Source: Odoribacteraceae bacterium (GTDB lineage: Bacteria; Bacteroidota; Bacteroidia; Bacteroidales; Marinifilaceae). From it: DNA of 6,391 nt. Below, piece by piece: positions 5,610-6,391 of the stretch (position 1 is the first letter of the stretch; every line of letters begins with the position of its first letter). The translations under genes and the position numbers were made by a program. The stretch covers positions 1-6,391 of the forward strand of contig JAITJA010000141.1 of the NCBI GenBank assembly GCA_031279175.1, in the 5' to 3' direction. A model generated the notes under the pieces. That model saw only the letters and a program-made list of their open reading frames with translations. It was not told the origin of the DNA and did no database searches.

Positions 5610-6391
5610 ATGCTACGAACGCGCGTGCTGAAAGACAAACTCGCCGGGGGGATTATGTTCTCCCTGACCCTCGTGTCGATGTTATTAGTTGTGATCATGG
5701 GCGTTGGTCTTTACGTGAAATCCGCTCCTGTTCTTGCCGAGTACTCGCTGGGCGACCTTCTCTTCTCGAGCAACTGGAAACCGATGCGAGGAGAATTTGG
5801 TTTTCTCCCCTTCATCATGGGAACGATTTGGGTTACTGTCATCGCCGTGGTCATGGCAGTACCTATCTCGTTGCTTACCGCGATCTACCTCACGGAATAC
5901 GCTCGTCCGGTGATACGAAAATACGTCTTCCCGGCCCTTGACATCCTGGCGGCCCTTCCATCCGTTATCTACGGGGTATGGGGCACGTTACTCATCGTCC
6001 CTTTTATTGCCGGATGGTTAGCGCCTCGTTTCGTCGAGTTCTCCACCGGCTACACGATGCTTGCCGGCGGGATTGTCCTCGGGGTAATGATCTTGCCATT
6101 ACTCGTGAGTCTCTTCATCGAGTTGATTTCATCCGTGCCCGGCGAGCTACGCGAGGCCTCCATCTCCCTTGGCGCCACGCGGTGGCAGACAACAAAGAAA
6201 GTCGTTGTTCGAAACGTCTTACCGGGCCTCATGGCCGCGGTTGTCCTGGCTGTCTCGCGCGCGCTGGGCGAGACAATTGCCGTGCTGATGGTATGTGGTA
6301 ACCTACCGGAAATCCCGCGTTCGATCTTCGACGCCTGCTACCCGATCCCGGCCTTAATTGCCAACAACTACGGGGAAATGCTCTCGTTACC
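5610..6391 (+). CDS. pstC: Phosphate ABC transporter permease PstC (5' part, cut by window end)
   Basis: The frame is open from the ATG at 5610 to the right edge, giving 260 codons and two bases of the next; the family is usually about 290-320 residues, so some 30-60 are missing. PstC forms, with PstA, the inner-membrane channel through which phosphate from PstS is pumped at the expense of ATP hydrolysed by PstB. Hydrophobic segments lie at about 12-36, 68-94, 106-135, 150-173 and 204-230. Recognisable family segments are SSNWKPMRGEFGFLPFIMGT (53-72), LPSVIYGVWG (116-125), and the EAA cytoplasmic loop REASISLGATRW...VLPG (181-206) that contacts the ATPase, followed by SRALGETIAVLMVCGN (216-231). 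PstA shares this fold, but the position after pstS and the NW...FG..P...GT segment favour PstC. It lies 14 bp after pstS and has a Shine-Dalgarno-like AGGAG. Confidence 0.93.
   Translation, partial: MLRTRVLKDKLAGGIMFSLTLVSMLLVVIMGVGLYVKSAPVLAEYSLGDLLFSSNWKPMRGEFGFLPFIMGTIWVTVIAVVMAVPISLLTAIYLTEYARPVIRKYVFPALDILAALPSVIYGVWGTLLIVPFIAGWLAPRFVEFSTGYTMLAGGIVLGVMILPLLVSLFIELISSVPGELREASISLGATRWQTTKKVVVRNVLPGLMAAVVLAVSRALGETIAVLMVCGNLPEIPRSIFDACYPIPALIANNYGEMLSL

Noticed and set aside
5405..5941. 178-codon plus-strand frame spanning the pstS-pstC junction
   Set aside because: It is out of frame with both pstS and pstC, which have clear family motifs across the same bases, and its product is low-complexity and rich in Arg and Ser.

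Overview
The window looks like a chromosomal segment of a member of the Bacteroidota, probably Bacteroidales. Three things point there. The recognisable promoters fit the Bacteroidota -33/-7 pattern (TTTG, then TAnnTTTG). Most genes lack a Shine-Dalgarno site. The genes themselves (a two-TM PLDc_N cardiolipin synthase, a prmC-recX pair, and an OprO/P-type porin ahead of pstS-pstC) are typical of that phylum. The genus cannot be named from the sequence alone.

Layout: 1-62 holds a 21-bp tandem repeat with an internal dyad, cut by the left edge. At 135-349 is a complete tRNA-Arg(ACG) transcription unit with promoter, gene and intrinsic terminator. From 1892 down to 438, on the minus strand, is a cardiolipin synthase gene (cls). 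A 21-bp gap separates it from the divergent prmC-recX pair (1914-3259), in which a -7 box lies so close to the prmC ATG that the mRNA may be leaderless. A 288-bp non-coding stretch follows (3260-3547), with a C-rich block, short direct and inverted repeats and a probable promoter. The right end is a phosphate-uptake operon: an outer-membrane porin of the phosphate-selective O/P family, the lipoprotein PstS, and the permease PstC, which runs off the window.

How the genes work together: the porin would let phosphate across the outer membrane, PstS would capture it in the periplasm, and PstC would pass it through the inner membrane, with PstA, PstB and perhaps PhoU expected just beyond the right edge. 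prmC and recX are housekeeping genes (release-factor methylation and RecA control), and cls makes cardiolipin. No phage, transposon, CRISPR or defence gene is visible, and I do not see a previously undescribed system. The observations worth a second look are small: the dyad-containing 21-bp repeat, a palindrome over the tRNA promoter, the possibly leaderless prmC start, the G-tract cluster after recX, and an EF-hand-like loop in PstS.
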